From Stenotrophomonas sp. SAU14A_NAIMI4_5 (GTDB lineage: Bacteria; Pseudomonadota; Gammaproteobacteria; Xanthomonadales; Xanthomonadaceae): 64,000 nt of DNA. The translations under genes were made by a program, and so were the position numbers. The DNA is taken from NCBI RefSeq assembly GCF_003086795.1, contig NZ_CP026003.1, forward strand, positions 3,973,531-4,037,530. Reading direction: 5' to 3'. Below are positions 1-11,254 of this stretch, piece after piece (the first letter of the stretch is position 1; each line of letters starts with the position of its first letter). The notes beneath the pieces were generated by a model, which saw only the letters and a program-made list of their open reading frames with translations, was not told the origin of the DNA and did no database searches.

Positions 1-425
1 TCCAGGTGGTCCATCTCGTGCTGCACGCACACCGCCAGCAGGCCGTCGGTGGTGAGCTCCTGCGGCTGCCCCTGGCGGTCCAGGAACTTCACCGTGATGG
101 AATCGGCGCGGGTCACGTCAGCGAAGATGCCGGGCACCGACAGGCAGCCTTCCTGGTACACCTGGCCCCCGTCCTTGGCGACGATCTCCGGGTTGATGAA
201 CACCCGCGGCTCGTTCTTCTCTTCGCTCACGTCGATGACCATGAAGCGCTTGTGCACGTCCACCTGGCTGGCGGCCAGGCCGATGCCGGGGGCGTCGTAC
301 ATGGTCTGGAACATGTCGTCGAGCAGGGTCTGGAAGGCCGGGGTGGTCACCTCGGCGGCGTCGATCAACGCAGCCTTGGTACGCAGGCGCGGATCGGGGA
401 ACTCAAGAATGGGGAGCAGGGCCAT
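1..425 (-). CDS. def: peptide deformylase, C-terminus cut by window edge
   Basis: Removes the formyl group from the N-terminal methionine of new proteins in the cytoplasm, using a metal ion. The reverse strand from 425 reads [15 protein letters not shown] and contains all three family motifs: [18 protein letters not shown] and QHEMDHL. The cysteine of the second and the two histidines of the third bind the metal. The frame is open through base 1, so the last residues are missing. It is divergent from the LysM gene at 554, with about 130 bp between them. Confidence 0.97.
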   Translation of the reverse strand, partial: MALLPILEFPDPRLRTKAALIDAAEVTTPAFQTLLDDMFQTMYDAPGIGLAASQVDVHKRFMVIDVSEEKNEPRVFINPEIVAKDGGQVYQEGCLSVPGIFADVTRADSITVKFLDRQGQPQELTTDGLLAVCVQHEMDHL

Positions 426-553
426 GGCTGTTTCCGGGTTGGGGCCGGGGATACGCCGGCATACGTCGCAGATTCTATCTGCAACGCTTGCCTTGCGCCC
501 CGGTTTCTGGACTATAGTGCGCGAACCTGTTGGGGAATCAGGGCTTCGCACCT

Positions 554-1681
554 ATGTTGCTTCGTTTTCGTACGGTCGTCGCTGCGGCGATGCTGACCGT
601 GGCTGCCTATGCTACCGCCGTTGAAGTGAATGGCGGGCACCCGGACACCTACGTGGTCCGCAAAGGGGACACGCTGTGGGACATTGCAGGCCGGTTCCTG
701 CAGAAGCCCTGGCTGTGGCCGGAGATCTGGCAGGCCAACCCGCAGATCGCCAACCCGCATCTCATCTACCCGGGTGACGTGCTCAGCCTGGCCTATCTGG
801 ACCGCGTGACGGCCCAGCCCGGCCCGCGCACGGAAGCCCCGGTGACCGGCGTGCCGCTCTCGGAGGTCGAACCCTTCCTGAAGCAGCTGAGCGTGGTCGA
901 CAGCATCGACCAGCTTCCCTATGTGGTCGGCCTGGAAGGGAACCGCCTGCGCGCCACCAGTGGCCAGGCCGCCTATGTCCGCCTGGCCGATGCCCAGGTC
1001 GGCCAGCGCTGGGCCGTGGTCCGCCCGACCGTGCGCTACGGCCAGCCCAAGCCGACCGAGGACCTGACCGCCAACGGCGACGTCACCCCGGGCAGCGGCA
1101 ACCTGTGGAAGGCCTACAACACGCCCAACCATCGCCGCGGCGTGCTGGGCTATGAGCTGGCCCAGGTCGGCCTCGGCACCATCACCCAGGTGGCCGGCGG
1201 CAAGACCGAAGCCTCCACTCTGATGCTGGACGCCAACGGCGACGGCCGTGAAGTGCGTGCCGGTGACCGCCTGGTGCCGGTGGAGGCCCAGCCTTACGAC
1301 CTGCAGTTCTTCCCGCATGTGCCCGCCGCCAGCCTGGAAGGCCTGGATGTGCGCGTGCTGGCCGTTGCCGACATGTTCAATGCCGGCGGCCCGCGCGACG
1401 TCATCGCCATCTCTGCCGGCCGCAGCCAGGGCGTGGACAACGGCACGGTGTTCTCGCTGTGGCGCCAGGGCAGCCATGTCGCCCACCGCATGAAGTACCC
1501 GAACTCCTCGCGCATGGACGATTCGCCGTCCACCGGTGCGGGCCGGGTCAGCCTGCCGGACGAATACGCCGCCCACGCGATGGTGTTCCGCACCTTCGAC
1601 AACGTCAGCTACGCGCTGGTGATGCAGGGCGTGAAGCCGGTGAACGTGGGTTACAGCGCCCAGCACCCGGACGCGAAGTAG
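554..1681 (+). CDS. LysM-domain exported protein
   Basis: About 375 residues. The N-terminus MLLRFRTVVAAAMLTVAAYATA is a typical Sec signal peptide, followed directly by one LysM peptidoglycan-binding domain (DTYVVRKGDTLWDIAGRFL to IYPGDVLSL, about residues 30-80). The remaining 290 residues match no domain I recognise. This is the usual layout of xanthomonad LysM proteins encoded next to dprA/def; it probably binds cell wall in the periplasm. A TTG at 530 would extend the frame, but the ATG at 554 puts the signal peptide at the start. A TATAGT at 513-518 is a possible -10 box. The TAG stop (1679-1681) lies inside the GTAG head of the REP that follows. Confidence 0.88.
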   Translation: MLLRFRTVVAAAMLTVAAYATAVEVNGGHPDTYVVRKGDTLWDIAGRFLQKPWLWPEIWQANPQIANPHLIYPGDVLSLAYLDRVTAQPGPRTEAPVTGVPLSEVEPFLKQLSVVDSIDQLPYVVGLEGNRLRATSGQAAYVRLADAQVGQRWAVVRPTVRYGQPKPTEDLTANGDVTPGSGNLWKAYNTPNHRRGVLGYELAQVGLGTITQVAGGKTEASTLMLDANGDGREVRAGDRLVPVEAQPYDLQFFPHVPAASLEGLDVRVLAVADMFNAGGPRDVIAISAGRSQGVDNGTVFSLWRQGSHVAHRMKYPNSSRMDDSPSTGAGRVSLPDEYAAHAMVFRTFDNVSYALVMQGVKPVNVGYSAQHPDAK

Positions 1682-1744
1682 AGTCGACCGTTGGTCGACT
1701 GCGCTTCGATCCGTCCGCGGTAGTCGACCAACGGTCGACTCTAC
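1678..1744. repeat. SMAG/REP pair, GTCGACC-arm type
   Basis: Two inverted copies of a short palindromic unit starting GTAGAGTCGACCGTTGGTCG, one at 1678-1701 and its reverse complement ending at 1744. The whole folds into a long hairpin. The first GTAG supplies the stop codon of the LysM gene. Same family as 15094-15183. Confidence 0.9.
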
Positions 1745-1817
1745 CCCGCCGGTTCCAGCCGGGCGGCACCGCACCGCAGGCGGTTGCCGGAGGCGGACTC
1801 CCCTGACAGCAGAACGC

Positions 1818-1839
1818 GAAGGCGCCCTAGGGCGCCTTC
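1818..1839. repeat. perfect 22-bp palindrome upstream of dprA
   Basis: GAAGGCGCCC-TA-GGGCGCCTTC reads identically on both strands. No T-run follows on either strand, so it is not a convincing intrinsic terminator. It could be a transcript-end hairpin for the LysM gene or a protein-binding site. Confidence 0.5.
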
Positions 1840-1864
1840 GTCGTCCGTGGCCGATAGTCGGGCG

Positions 1865-2998
1865 ATGCCCCGCCCCGACACCGCCCTCGATGCACTCGCC
1901 CGCCTGGTCCTGGCCGGCGGACCGCTGGCGCCCCGCCGCGCCCTGCTGCTGGCCAGCGGCGATGCCCCCGCCGCGCTCGCCCTGGGCGTGGCCGGCTGGC
2001 GCGCGCACGGCTGTTCTGCTGAACAATGCGCCGCCCTGCAGCAGCCCGATCCTGCGGCACTGGCCGCCACCCTGCGCTGGCTGCAGCACCCCGGCCGGCA
2101 GCTGCTGGGCTGCTCCGATCCGGCCTTTCCGCCGTTGCTGCAGGACATCCCGCAGCCGCCGCTGGCACTGTTCGTGTCCGGCGACGCCAGCCTGGCCTGG
2201 CATCCGGCGGTGGCGGTCGTCGGCAGCCGCTCGCCGACCCCCACCGGGCGCGCGCTGGCGGCGCGCTTCGCCGCCTGCTTCGTCGAGGCCGGCCTGGCGG
2301 TGACCAGCGGGCTGGCTGCCGGCATCGATGCCGCCGCCCATGCCGCCGCGCTGGATGCGGGCGGGCGCACGGTGGCGGTCATCGGCACCGGCCCGGACCA
2401 GGCGTACCCGCCCGGCAATGCCCGCCTGCAGGCCCGCATCGCCGCCGAAGGCGTCGTGCTGAGCGAGTACCCGCCGGGCACCCCGGCGCGGGCGGGGCAG
2501 TTCCCGGCGCGCAACCGGCTGGTGGCCGGGATGGCCCTGGCCACGGTGGTCATCGAGGCGGCCCAGCGCTCCGGCGCCCTGATCACCGCCCGCCTGGCCG
2601 CCGAGGCCGGGCGCGAGGTCGGCGCGGTGCCCGGTTCGGTGCTGAACCCGCGTGCGGCCGGCTGCCATCGGCTGATCCGCGAGGGCGTGGCCCTGGTCGA
2701 ACGGCCCGAAGATGTACTGGAGCTGCTGGCACCTGCCCTGCGCCAGCAACTGCCCGGCTTGCAAAGCCGCCTTGCCACCCCCACTGAACAGGCATCGCCG
2801 GCAGACCTGCCGGACCGTTGGGCGAACGACCCTGACTACCAGAGCTTGTGGCGGGCACTGGACCACAACCCAAGCGGTATGGATTCATTGATCACGCGTT
2901 GTGGATTGACGGCGCCTGAGGTGTCCTCCATGCTGCTGGCCATGGAACTGGCGGGAATCGTGGTGTGCGTACACGGCCGCTACTGTCGAACTCCCTAG
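1865..2998 (+). CDS. dprA: DNA-processing protein DprA
   Basis: Loads RecA onto incoming single-stranded DNA during natural transformation. The protein is 377 residues, normal for a proteobacterial DprA. The Rossmann-fold core shows [31 protein letters not shown]...YPPGN, and [19 protein letters not shown], which form the ssDNA-binding pocket. The last 50 residues ([20 protein letters not shown]) are the winged-helix-like DML1 domain. The frame opens at 1784, but the ATG at 1865 matches the family start. Gene order def / LysM / dprA / smg / topA is the conserved gammaproteobacterial neighbourhood. Confidence 0.96.
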   Translation: MPRPDTALDALARLVLAGGPLAPRRALLLASGDAPAALALGVAGWRAHGCSAEQCAALQQPDPAALAATLRWLQHPGRQLLGCSDPAFPPLLQDIPQPPLALFVSGDASLAWHPAVAVVGSRSPTPTGRALAARFAACFVEAGLAVTSGLAAGIDAAAHAAALDAGGRTVAVIGTGPDQAYPPGNARLQARIAAEGVVLSEYPPGTPARAGQFPARNRLVAGMALATVVIEAAQRSGALITARLAAEAGREVGAVPGSVLNPRAAGCHRLIREGVALVERPEDVLELLAPALRQQLPGLQSRLATPTEQASPADLPDRWANDPDYQSLWRALDHNPSGMDSLITRCGLTAPEVSSMLLAMELAGIVVCVHGRYCRTP

Positions 2999-3041
2999 TT
3001 TCTTCACCTCCACAGCGTCGCGCGACGCAGGCCGAGGGGCA

Positions 3042-3515
3042 ATGAAAGAGAGCATTCTTGACGTACTGTTGTACCTGTTTGAACACTATTTCAGCGAAGA
3101 TGCGGACCTGATCCGTGACCGCGACTCGCTGCAGAATGGCCTGATCCAGGCCGGTTTCAGCCCTACCGAGATCAACAAGGCCTTCGACTGGCTCGATGCG
3201 CTGGCTGCCCAGCGGCCGAGCGTGGCGCAGGCCCGGGTCGACGGTCCCGTGCGCATTTTCCACGGCCCCGAGCTGGACAAGCTGGACGTGGAATGCCGCG
3301 GTTTCCTGCTCTATCTGGAACAGCACGGCATCCTCGATGCCGACCAGCGCGAGCTGGTGCTGGACCGTGCCATGGCCCTGGACCAGGACGAACTGGACCT
3401 GGACGACCTGAAGTGGGTCGTGCTGATGGTGCTGTTCAACCAGCCCGGCGCCGAGGCAGCGTATGCCTGGATGGAAACGCAGATGTTCATGGACGAGCCA
3501 GAACCCCTTCACTGA
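3042..3515 (+). CDS. smg: Smg family protein (DUF494)
   Basis: A 157-residue acidic soluble protein starting [17 protein letters not shown], the hallmark of the Smg family, whose gene lies between dprA and topA in many gammaproteobacteria. Its biochemical role is not established. GAGGGG just ahead of the ATG is a good ribosome-binding site. The gap to dprA is 43 bp, so co-transcription with dprA is likely. Confidence 0.94.
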   Translation: MKESILDVLLYLFEHYFSEDADLIRDRDSLQNGLIQAGFSPTEINKAFDWLDALAAQRPSVAQARVDGPVRIFHGPELDKLDVECRGFLLYLEQHGILDADQRELVLDRAMALDQDELDLDDLKWVVLMVLFNQPGAEAAYAWMETQMFMDEPEPLH

Positions 3516-3554
3516 TCGTACACTTGGGGACCAAGCGCATTCAGGAGCGTCCCC

Positions 3555-4286
3555 GTGAGTGAGTGGTTTCACGCCCAAGGCAACCGCCAGCAAGGCCCGT
3601 TGCCGGCGGAGCAGTTGATCGAGCTTTTCCGCAGCAACGAAATCACCCTGGACACCCTGGTCTGGCGCGACGGGCTGCCGCAATGGCAGCCCCTGCGCAG
3701 CGTGGTCGACGAACTGGGGCTGATCGTGCCGGCCGTCGATGCACCGGCCAGCGCGCCGCCACCGCCGGCGGCCCCGCAACCGCCCATCCTGCCGCCGGAA
3801 GCGCCTTACCACGCCAGCGCCAGCACCGCGTTGCCGCCGCCGAAGAAGGGCCTGTCCGGCTGCGCGCTGACCGCCATCATCGGCGGCGTCGCCCTGCTGG
3901 TCCTGGTGCCGATCCTGGCCATCCTGGCCGCGATCGCCCTGCCCGCCTACAACGACTACGTGATCAAGTCCAAGGTCGCCGGCGCGATTACCGCCCTGCA
4001 GCCGCTGAAGGAACAGGTCCAGCGCTTCGCCGACGACCAGGGCCGCTGCCCGGGCGCCAACGACGCCGGCTTCCCCGAAGCAGGCAGTTTCGCCAGCCAG
4101 GGGCTGTCTGCCGTGCACATCGGCCGCTTCAACAACGGCCATTGCGGTATCGAAGCCACCCTGGCCGTCCCCGGCAAGGCGATCGACGGCGACCTGCTGT
4201 GGCAGGAATACGACCGCGACAGCGGCCGCTGGGAATGCACCGGCGAAAGCGACAACAAATACCTGCCCGTGCAGTGCCGCGGCTGA
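3555..4286 (+). CDS. GYF_2-domain protein fused to a pilin-like domain
   Basis: Starts with GTG at 3555 behind AGGAG, 243 residues. Residues 1-55 (WFHAQGNRQQGPLPAEQLIELF to TLVWRDGLPQWQPL) form a GYF_2 (DUF4339) domain. A proline/alanine linker follows, then a membrane helix around residues 103-130 (LTAIIGGVALLVLVPILAIL). The next stretch, AIALPAYNDYVIKSKV, matches the segment after the N-terminal helix of type IV pilins. The last part holds three cysteines. No prepilin peptidase site is visible because the pilin-like part is internal. The next gene at 4342 has the same N-terminal domain, so the pair probably arose by duplication and domain swapping. Function unknown; a membrane-anchored pilin-like or assembly factor is a guess. 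Confidence 0.8.
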   Translation: MSEWFHAQGNRQQGPLPAEQLIELFRSNEITLDTLVWRDGLPQWQPLRSVVDELGLIVPAVDAPASAPPPPAAPQPPILPPEAPYHASASTALPPPKKGLSGCALTAIIGGVALLVLVPILAILAAIALPAYNDYVIKSKVAGAITALQPLKEQVQRFADDQGRCPGANDAGFPEAGSFASQGLSAVHIGRFNNGHCGIEATLAVPGKAIDGDLLWQEYDRDSGRWECTGESDNKYLPVQCRG

Positions 4287-4341
4287 GCCGCCGGCCGCGC
4301 AGGCAGCCTGAAATCCAAGGATGACCCAACAGGGGAACGCA

Positions 4342-5271
4342 ATGACTGAGTGGTATTTCGCCGAAGGACAGCAACGCCAGGGACCGTTCCCGGTCACCGA
4401 GATCCGCCAGCGCTTCCAGCGCGGGCAGCTGACCCTGGACACGCTGGTGTGGCGCGAGGGCATGGGCCAGTGGGCCGCCCTGCGCCAGGTCGTGGACGAA
4501 CTGGGCCTGCAGACCCTGGCCGAGGCCAGCGACAGCAGCGCCGCGGGCGGCTTCGACCTGCGCGGCGACTATGCCGCCATCGACAACGGCACCGCCCCCC
4601 TGCCGGGCACCGGCGCACTCAGCAGCTCGCCCTACAGCGCCCCGGGCGCGGCCAGCGGCGACTACAGCCAGGCCGTGCAGGGCGGCGAGGTGGTCTATGC
4701 CGGCTTCTGGAAGCGCTTCGCGGCCTACCTGATCGACTATTTCATCCTGCTGATCCCCAGCTGGATCATCGGCATGGTCCTCGGCGTGGGCATCGGCCTC
4801 GGCATGGGCGCGGCAGGCGGTGGCGATACGGCCACGGGCGTGGCCGCGCAGCTGGTCAGCGGCCTGGCCGGCCTGGCCATCTCGATGGTGTACTACGCCT
4901 GGTTCCACGCCTCGGCCGGCGGCGCCACGCCGGGCAAGATGGCCGTCGGCATCAAGGTCGTGCGCGGCAACGGTGAGCGCCTGACCCTGGGCCGCAGCAT
5001 CGGTCGTTACTTCGCCACGATCCTGAGCAGCATCATCCTGTGCATCGGCTACCTGATGGCGGCGTTCACCGACCGCAAGCAGGCCCTGCACGACATGGTC
5101 TGCGACACCGTCGTGGTCGACCGCTGGGCCTTCACCGACCAGCCGCACCTGCAGCGGCGCGAGCTGGGCACGGTCACCGTCGTGATGCTGGTCATCGGCG
5201 GCCTGATGGTCCTGGGCGGCGTGATCATCTCGATCATCGCAGTGGGCGTGATCGCCAACATGGCCAGCTGA
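4342..5271 (+). CDS. GYF_2 and RDD-domain membrane protein
   Basis: 309 residues from the ATG at 4342, chosen over the one at 4321 because GGGGAA sits just before it. Residues 1-55 (WYFAEGQQRQGPFPVTEIRQRF..TLVWREGMGQWAAL) form a GYF_2 domain closely similar to that of the previous gene. After a low-complexity linker comes an RDD domain (YAGFWKRFAAYLIDYFILLIPSWIIG; GGATPGKMAVGIKVV) with several membrane helices. RDD proteins are small inner-membrane proteins of mostly unknown role. Only 55 bp from the GYF_2/pilin gene, so probably one transcript ending at the hairpin at 5362. Confidence 0.85.
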   Translation: MTEWYFAEGQQRQGPFPVTEIRQRFQRGQLTLDTLVWREGMGQWAALRQVVDELGLQTLAEASDSSAAGGFDLRGDYAAIDNGTAPLPGTGALSSSPYSAPGAASGDYSQAVQGGEVVYAGFWKRFAAYLIDYFILLIPSWIIGMVLGVGIGLGMGAAGGGDTATGVAAQLVSGLAGLAISMVYYAWFHASAGGATPGKMAVGIKVVRGNGERLTLGRSIGRYFATILSSIILCIGYLMAAFTDRKQALHDMVCDTVVVDRWAFTDQPHLQRRELGTVTVVMLVIGGLMVLGGVIISIIAVGVIANMAS

Positions 5272-5361
5272 GCCTGGCCGACGGCGCCGGCAGGCGGCCG
5301 TCATCACGCCCCGCCCCTTGACAGGGGCCCTCCGGGCGTGATTCCTCTAATAAGGAAACCT

Positions 5362-5394
5362 GAACGCCCGGCACACTACCGGGCGTTCAGTTTA
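5362..5394 (+). terminator. intrinsic terminator after the GYF_2 gene pair
   Basis: GAACGCCCGG (5362-5371) pairs with CCGGGCGTTC (5379-5388) around a 7-base loop, followed by AGTTTAT. It separates the GYF_2 genes from topA. Confidence 0.7.
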
Positions 5395-5483
5395 TGGATT
5401 TGCCCGTGGCCGCTTCACTAATGCGGCCGTTTGCTCCACCCTAGCGGCCCCTTCCCCCGGTCCGCCCACAGACCTTTCCCGAC

Positions 5484-7945
<2,462 letters not shown>

Positions 7946-7949
<4 letters not shown>

Positions 7950-7969
7950 ATCCACGCCATGCGCGGATG
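7946..7969. repeat. REP unit, GATCCACGC type
   Basis: GTAGATCCACGCCATGCGCGGAT-type palindrome overlapping the topA stop codon. Related copies lie at 22645, 23612, 32478, 32853, 35920, 37681, 41812 and 49616. Confidence 0.8.
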
Positions 7970-7973
7970 ATCT

Positions 7974-8053
7974 GCCGGGATGTGCGGACCAACGGTCCGC
8001 ACCCACCGCTTCAACAGGCCGGGATGTGCGGACCAACGGTCCGCACCCACCGC
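7974..8053. repeat. tandem pair of palindromic repeats, GTGCGGACC type
   Basis: A 36-bp unit containing the palindrome GCGGACCAACGGTCCGC occurs at 7974-8009 and again at 8018-8053, a 44-bp period. It fills the gap between topA and tsaC. A degenerate tail (GTCGGCACCCACC) follows. Confidence 0.85.
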
Positions 8054-8126
8054 ACCGTCGGCACCCACCACCCGTTCTGCACGCCACGGGGGGATAATGA
8101 AGCCCCACGTCGGGCCGGCCTTCCCC

Positions 8127-8687
8127 ATGAAAGAACTCACCCTCGATACTGCTGTGGCCACGCTGCGCGCGGGGGGCGTGATCGCCTACCCGACCGAAGC
8201 TGTCTGGGGCCTGGGCTGCGACCCTGCCCATGAGGCGGCGGTGCACATGGTCCTGCGCCTGAAGCAGCGCCCGGTCGAGAAGGGCATGATCCTGGTCGCC
8301 GCCGACCTGCCGCAGCTGGAAGGCTGGGTACGGCTGGACGCGCTGCCCGACGCCCGCCAGCGCGCGGTGCTGGCCAGCTGGCCCGGCGCCAACACCTGGA
8401 TCCTGCCGGCCGGCCCCCGTGCGCGCCCGTGGGTGACCGGTGAACACAGCGGCATCGCCGTGCGCATCAGCGCCCACCCGCTGGTGGCGGCGCTGTGCCG
8501 CGCTTGGGGCGGTCCGCTGGTGTCCACCAGCGCCAACCTGGCCGGTGAACCGCCGGCGCGCAGTCGCGAAGAACTGGACCCGCGTCTGCTGCGACTGCTC
8601 GACGGCATCCTCGATGGCCAGACCGGCGGCCTGGCCCAGCCGACGCCCATCCGCGACGCGCTCAGCGGCAGCATCCTGCGCTCCTGA
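8127..8687 (+). CDS. tsaC: threonylcarbamoyl-AMP synthase (TsaC/YrdC family)
   Basis: Makes threonylcarbamoyl-AMP for the t6A37 modification of ANN-decoding tRNAs. Begins MKELTLDTAVATLRAGGVIAYPTEAVWGLGCDP, the YrdC N-terminus; later motifs are KQRPVEKGMILVAADL and GPLVSTSANLAGEPP. 186 residues from 8127, matching TsaC length. An in-frame ATG at 8097 has a stronger G-rich ribosome-binding site and would add 10 residues (MKPHVGPAFP), so the start is uncertain. It follows topA at 180 bp across the repeats. Confidence 0.93.
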   Translation: MKELTLDTAVATLRAGGVIAYPTEAVWGLGCDPAHEAAVHMVLRLKQRPVEKGMILVAADLPQLEGWVRLDALPDARQRAVLASWPGANTWILPAGPRARPWVTGEHSGIAVRISAHPLVAALCRAWGGPLVSTSANLAGEPPARSREELDPRLLRLLDGILDGQTGGLAQPTPIRDALSGSILRS

Positions 8688-8730
8688 TGCGCCGATTGCA
8701 GTGCCGCGGCAATTCGCGCAGGCTGCAGCC

Positions 8731-9438
8731 ATGAACCTGCTGCGCCCTGCCCTCTGCCTGGCTCTGTCGATGCCCGTGGTGGCTTTCGCTGCCGATGACG
8801 TGCGGGTCTACCGCTGCGTTGGCAGCAACGGCGCCGTTGCGCTGCAGGACAAGCCCTGCAGCAGCGGCCGTCAGGAAGTACGCGACCTGCAGCGCCCGCG
8901 CGACCCGCCGCCGCGTACGGTCAGCACCGATACCCCGCCGCCGACGCCCGCAGCGACGCCGGACATGGGCGTGCGCGAGGTCCGCCACGTCTACATCCAG
9001 CCGCCGCAGCCGATGTACGAGTGCGTGCGCGACGACGGCAGCCGCTATACCAGCGACAACAACGAGGGTAATCCGCGCTGGGTGCCGGTATGGACCACGG
9101 TCTGGTACGGACCGGGCCCCCATGGCGGACCGCGCCCGCGTCCGCCGGGACCGGGCCCGGGAGGCGGCGCCATCGGCATCGGGCCTCCGCCGGGGGCCGG
9201 CGGCATCCCGGTGCACCGGCCGCCGCTCGGCTACGGGGTCAACGTGCCCGGCGGCAACGTGCTGGTGCGCGACGCCTGCAGCCTGCTGCCGCCGCGCGAA
9301 GTCTGCTCGCGCCTGCGCGACCGCCGCTGGGAGCTGGACCGCCGCTACAACAGCGCGCTGCAGAGCGAACGCACCGCGATCAGCAACGAGCAGCGCGGCA
9401 TCGACGCACGCCTGTCGCAGGACTGCAGCGGCGGCTGA
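8731..9438 (+). CDS. secreted DUF4124-like protein
   Basis: 235 residues. Signal peptide MNLLRPALCLALSMPVVAFA, then a DUF4124-like segment (VYRCVGSNGAVALQDKPCSSGRQEV) with the typical cysteine pair, a Pro-rich linker, a glycine/proline-rich central region, and a C-terminal part rich in Arg and Cys (VRDACSLLPPREVCSRLRDRRWELDRRY). A periplasmic location is likely; no activity is known for the family. The neighbour at 9582 has the same layout, so the two are probably diverged duplicates. The gap to tsaC is only 43 bp. Confidence 0.78.
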   Translation: MNLLRPALCLALSMPVVAFAADDVRVYRCVGSNGAVALQDKPCSSGRQEVRDLQRPRDPPPRTVSTDTPPPTPAATPDMGVREVRHVYIQPPQPMYECVRDDGSRYTSDNNEGNPRWVPVWTTVWYGPGPHGGPRPRPPGPGPGGGAIGIGPPPGAGGIPVHRPPLGYGVNVPGGNVLVRDACSLLPPREVCSRLRDRRWELDRRYNSALQSERTAISNEQRGIDARLSQDCSGG

Positions 9439-9451
9439 GCGCTGCGCTTTG

Positions 9452-9550
9452 GTGGATGCCCACCTTGGTGGGCGCTCTGCTCCTGCTTTGGTAGATGCCC
9501 ACCTTGGTGGGCGCCGTTGTTGGCCAGCGTCAACCAAGGTTGGCATCTAC
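9452..9550. repeat. three palindromic repeat units, GCCCACCTTGGTGGGC type
   Basis: Units at 9452-9475 and 9491-9514 are direct copies around GCCCACCTTGGTGGGCGC. A third, inverted unit at 9527-9550 has the variant arm CAACCAAGGTTGGCATCTAC. They fill the space between the two DUF4124-like genes. Confidence 0.82.
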
Positions 9551-9581
9551 CAGGCGGCGGCCGCTGCTGTAGGCTGCTGGC

Positions 9582-10298
9582 ATGAAGAAACTGATCTGGC
9601 TGGCGCTGTGCCTGCTGCCCGGCGCTGCCGCGGCCGAGGAGATGGTGATCTACCGCTGCACCGGCAGCAGCGATGTTCCCACCGTGCAGCGCATGCCCTG
9701 TTCGGCCGGCATGAAGCAGGAGATCGTGAAGCTGCCCGGCTCCGCGCCGTCGACGCCGGCTGCAGCCCCCGCGGCCGCTCCCACGCCAGCGCCGGTCGCC
9801 GCCGACCCCGCGCCTGCAGCGCCCGTCGCTCCCACACCGCCGCGCGCGGGCCAGGAACGCATCATCAGCGAGGCCTATATGGTCGAGCGCGAGGGCGGCG
9901 ATGCCATCCTCGACAGCGCCCTGCTGCCCCGCCCCGGTGATGCCGCGGTCGATGAGAACGCGCCGCCCAAGCCGCCGCTGCCGCCGATCTTCCAGTGCCA
10001 GGACTCACAGGGCGGCCAGTACCTGCACGAGTACGAAGCCGCACCGGGCCGCTGCGAGCTGATGAACGTCAGCGGCCTGGGCGGTGCCACGCCGGTCAAT
10101 GCGGCCAGCTGCGAAGTGGTCAGCGACCGTTGCAGCGAAGTGGCCGAGGCGCAGCGCTGTGGCAGCTGGCAACAGCGCTTCCGCAATGCCCGCGGTCGCG
10201 AGCGCTTTGCCTCGGAGGAAAACCGCGATGCCGCCCGTGCCGAACGCGAGCGCCTGCAGGCGGTGCTGGCTGCGAGTGATTGCCGGGTGCCGGAGTAG
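9582..10298 (+). CDS. secreted DUF4124-like protein, paralogue of the previous gene
   Basis: 238 residues. Signal peptide MKKLIWLALCLLPGAAAA, then VIYRCTGSSDVPTVQRMPCSAGMKQEIV, which aligns with the same region of the upstream gene, a Pro/Ala-rich linker of about 50 residues, and a C-terminal cysteine-containing region (CQDSQGGQYLHEYEAAPGRCELM; CEVVSDRCSEVAEAQRCGSWQQRFRNARGRERFASEENRDAARAER). Probably periplasmic. Function unknown. Confidence 0.78.
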   Translation: MKKLIWLALCLLPGAAAAEEMVIYRCTGSSDVPTVQRMPCSAGMKQEIVKLPGSAPSTPAAAPAAAPTPAPVAADPAPAAPVAPTPPRAGQERIISEAYMVEREGGDAILDSALLPRPGDAAVDENAPPKPPLPPIFQCQDSQGGQYLHEYEAAPGRCELMNVSGLGGATPVNAASCEVVSDRCSEVAEAQRCGSWQQRFRNARGRERFASEENRDAARAERERLQAVLAASDCRVPE

Positions 10299-10319
10299 GC
10301 GCTGCCGCCCGGCGTTGAT

Positions 10320-10358
10320 GGGATCAGAGCCCTTTCCTGCGGAAAGGGATCCGACCCC
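10320..10358. repeat. REP unit, GGGTCAGAGCCC type
   Basis: An interrupted palindrome of the pattern GG(G/A)TCAGAGCCCTTTCC, a short loop, then GGAAAGGGATCCGACCCC. It lies between convergent genes (9582 and the SDR). Other copies are at 19349, 22549, 49669 and, within smeJ, 27795. Confidence 0.85.
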
Positions 10359-10367
10359 GGGTCAGGG

Positions 10368-11144
10368 TCAGAACCCGTACCGCAGGAAGCCGCCGTCGAC
10401 CGCGATGCACTCACCGGTAACGTAGCTCGACGCCGGCAGGCACAGGAAGCCCACCGCTGCGGCCACTTCTTCCGGCTCGCCGATGCGGCGCATCGGCGTA
10501 CGTGCGATCACTTCTTCGTAGTAGTCGGCATCGGACAACGGGCCGGACGTGCGCCGGGTGCGGATGTACCACGGCGCCACCGCGTTCACCCGGATGCCGT
10601 CCTCGGCCCATTCCACTGCCAGGTTGCGGGTCATCTGGTGCATCGCCGCCTTGGTCATGCCGTACACCACGCCGCTGCGCACATGGGTCAGGCCCGAAAC
10701 GCTGCCGACGTTGACGATGGACGAGGAGGCGTGCCTGGCCAGCAGCGGATGCGCGTAGCGCGACAGCTCGAAGGCCGAGAACAGGTTGGTCTCGAAGATC
10801 TGGCGCCACTCGTCCTCGGAATACTCGGTCGCCGCCTTGGTGACGTTGCCGCCGGCGTTGTTGACCAGGATGTGCGGGCCGTCGCTGTGGTCCTCCACCC
10901 AGTCCAGGATCTGCCGGCGGTCTTCGTCATCGGAGACATCGGCGGCCAGCGCATGCACCTGCATCTGCGGATGCACGTCCAGCAGTTCGTCGCGCGCGGT
11001 TTCCAGCATGTCGATATCGCGGCCGACGATCATCAGGTCGGCGCCGAAACCGGCCAGTTCGTGTGCGATCGCCAGGCCGATGCCGGCGCTGGCACCGGTG
11101 ATCAGGGCCGTCTGCCCGTCCAGGCGCCACCGTTGCTGGGTCAT
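10368..11144 (-). CDS. SDR family oxidoreductase, tropinone-reductase-like
   Basis: 258 residues starting [29 protein letters not shown] precedes the ATG at 11144. Classical short-chain dehydrogenase: the TGASAGIG dinucleotide-binding loop is near residue 16, NNAGG sits mid-protein, the catalytic serine is in NVGSVSGL, and the YGMTK catalytic Tyr/Lys pair follows. It ends with [19 protein letters not shown]. An arginine after the first strand (IVGRD) suggests NADP(H). The physiological substrate cannot be read from sequence. Confidence 0.92.
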   Translation of the reverse strand: MTQQRWRLDGQTALITGASAGIGLAIAHELAGFGADLMIVGRDIDMLETARDELLDVHPQMQVHALAADVSDDEDRRQILDWVEDHSDGPHILVNNAGGNVTKAATEYSEDEWRQIFETNLFSAFELSRYAHPLLARHASSSIVNVGSVSGLTHVRSGVVYGMTKAAMHQMTRNLAVEWAEDGIRVNAVAPWYIRTRRTSGPLSDADYYEEVIARTPMRRIGEPEEVAAAVGFLCLPASSYVTGECIAVDGGFLRYGF

Positions 11145-11254
11145 GAGTTCTCCGGGGCCGCGCCCGCTGTATTTCGATGCCGCAAGGATACGCGTCACAG
11201 CAGGGCGTTGCCGACAGTGCGACACTGCCGCATCACCCGCCCCGGAGCACCACG

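Noticed and set aside
512..2866. 784-residue minus-strand frame across the LysM and dprA genes
   Set aside because: Arg/Gly/Ala-rich shadow of two well-supported plus-strand genes in a high-GC genome. No motif or start site supports it.
5318..5353. TTGACA and TAATAA as a promoter for topA
   Set aside because: The spacing is 24 bases, too long for sigma70. The motifs are probably chance.
7974..8053. CRISPR-like direct repeats
   Set aside because: Only two copies, palindromic, with an 8-bp spacer; they match the local REP style.
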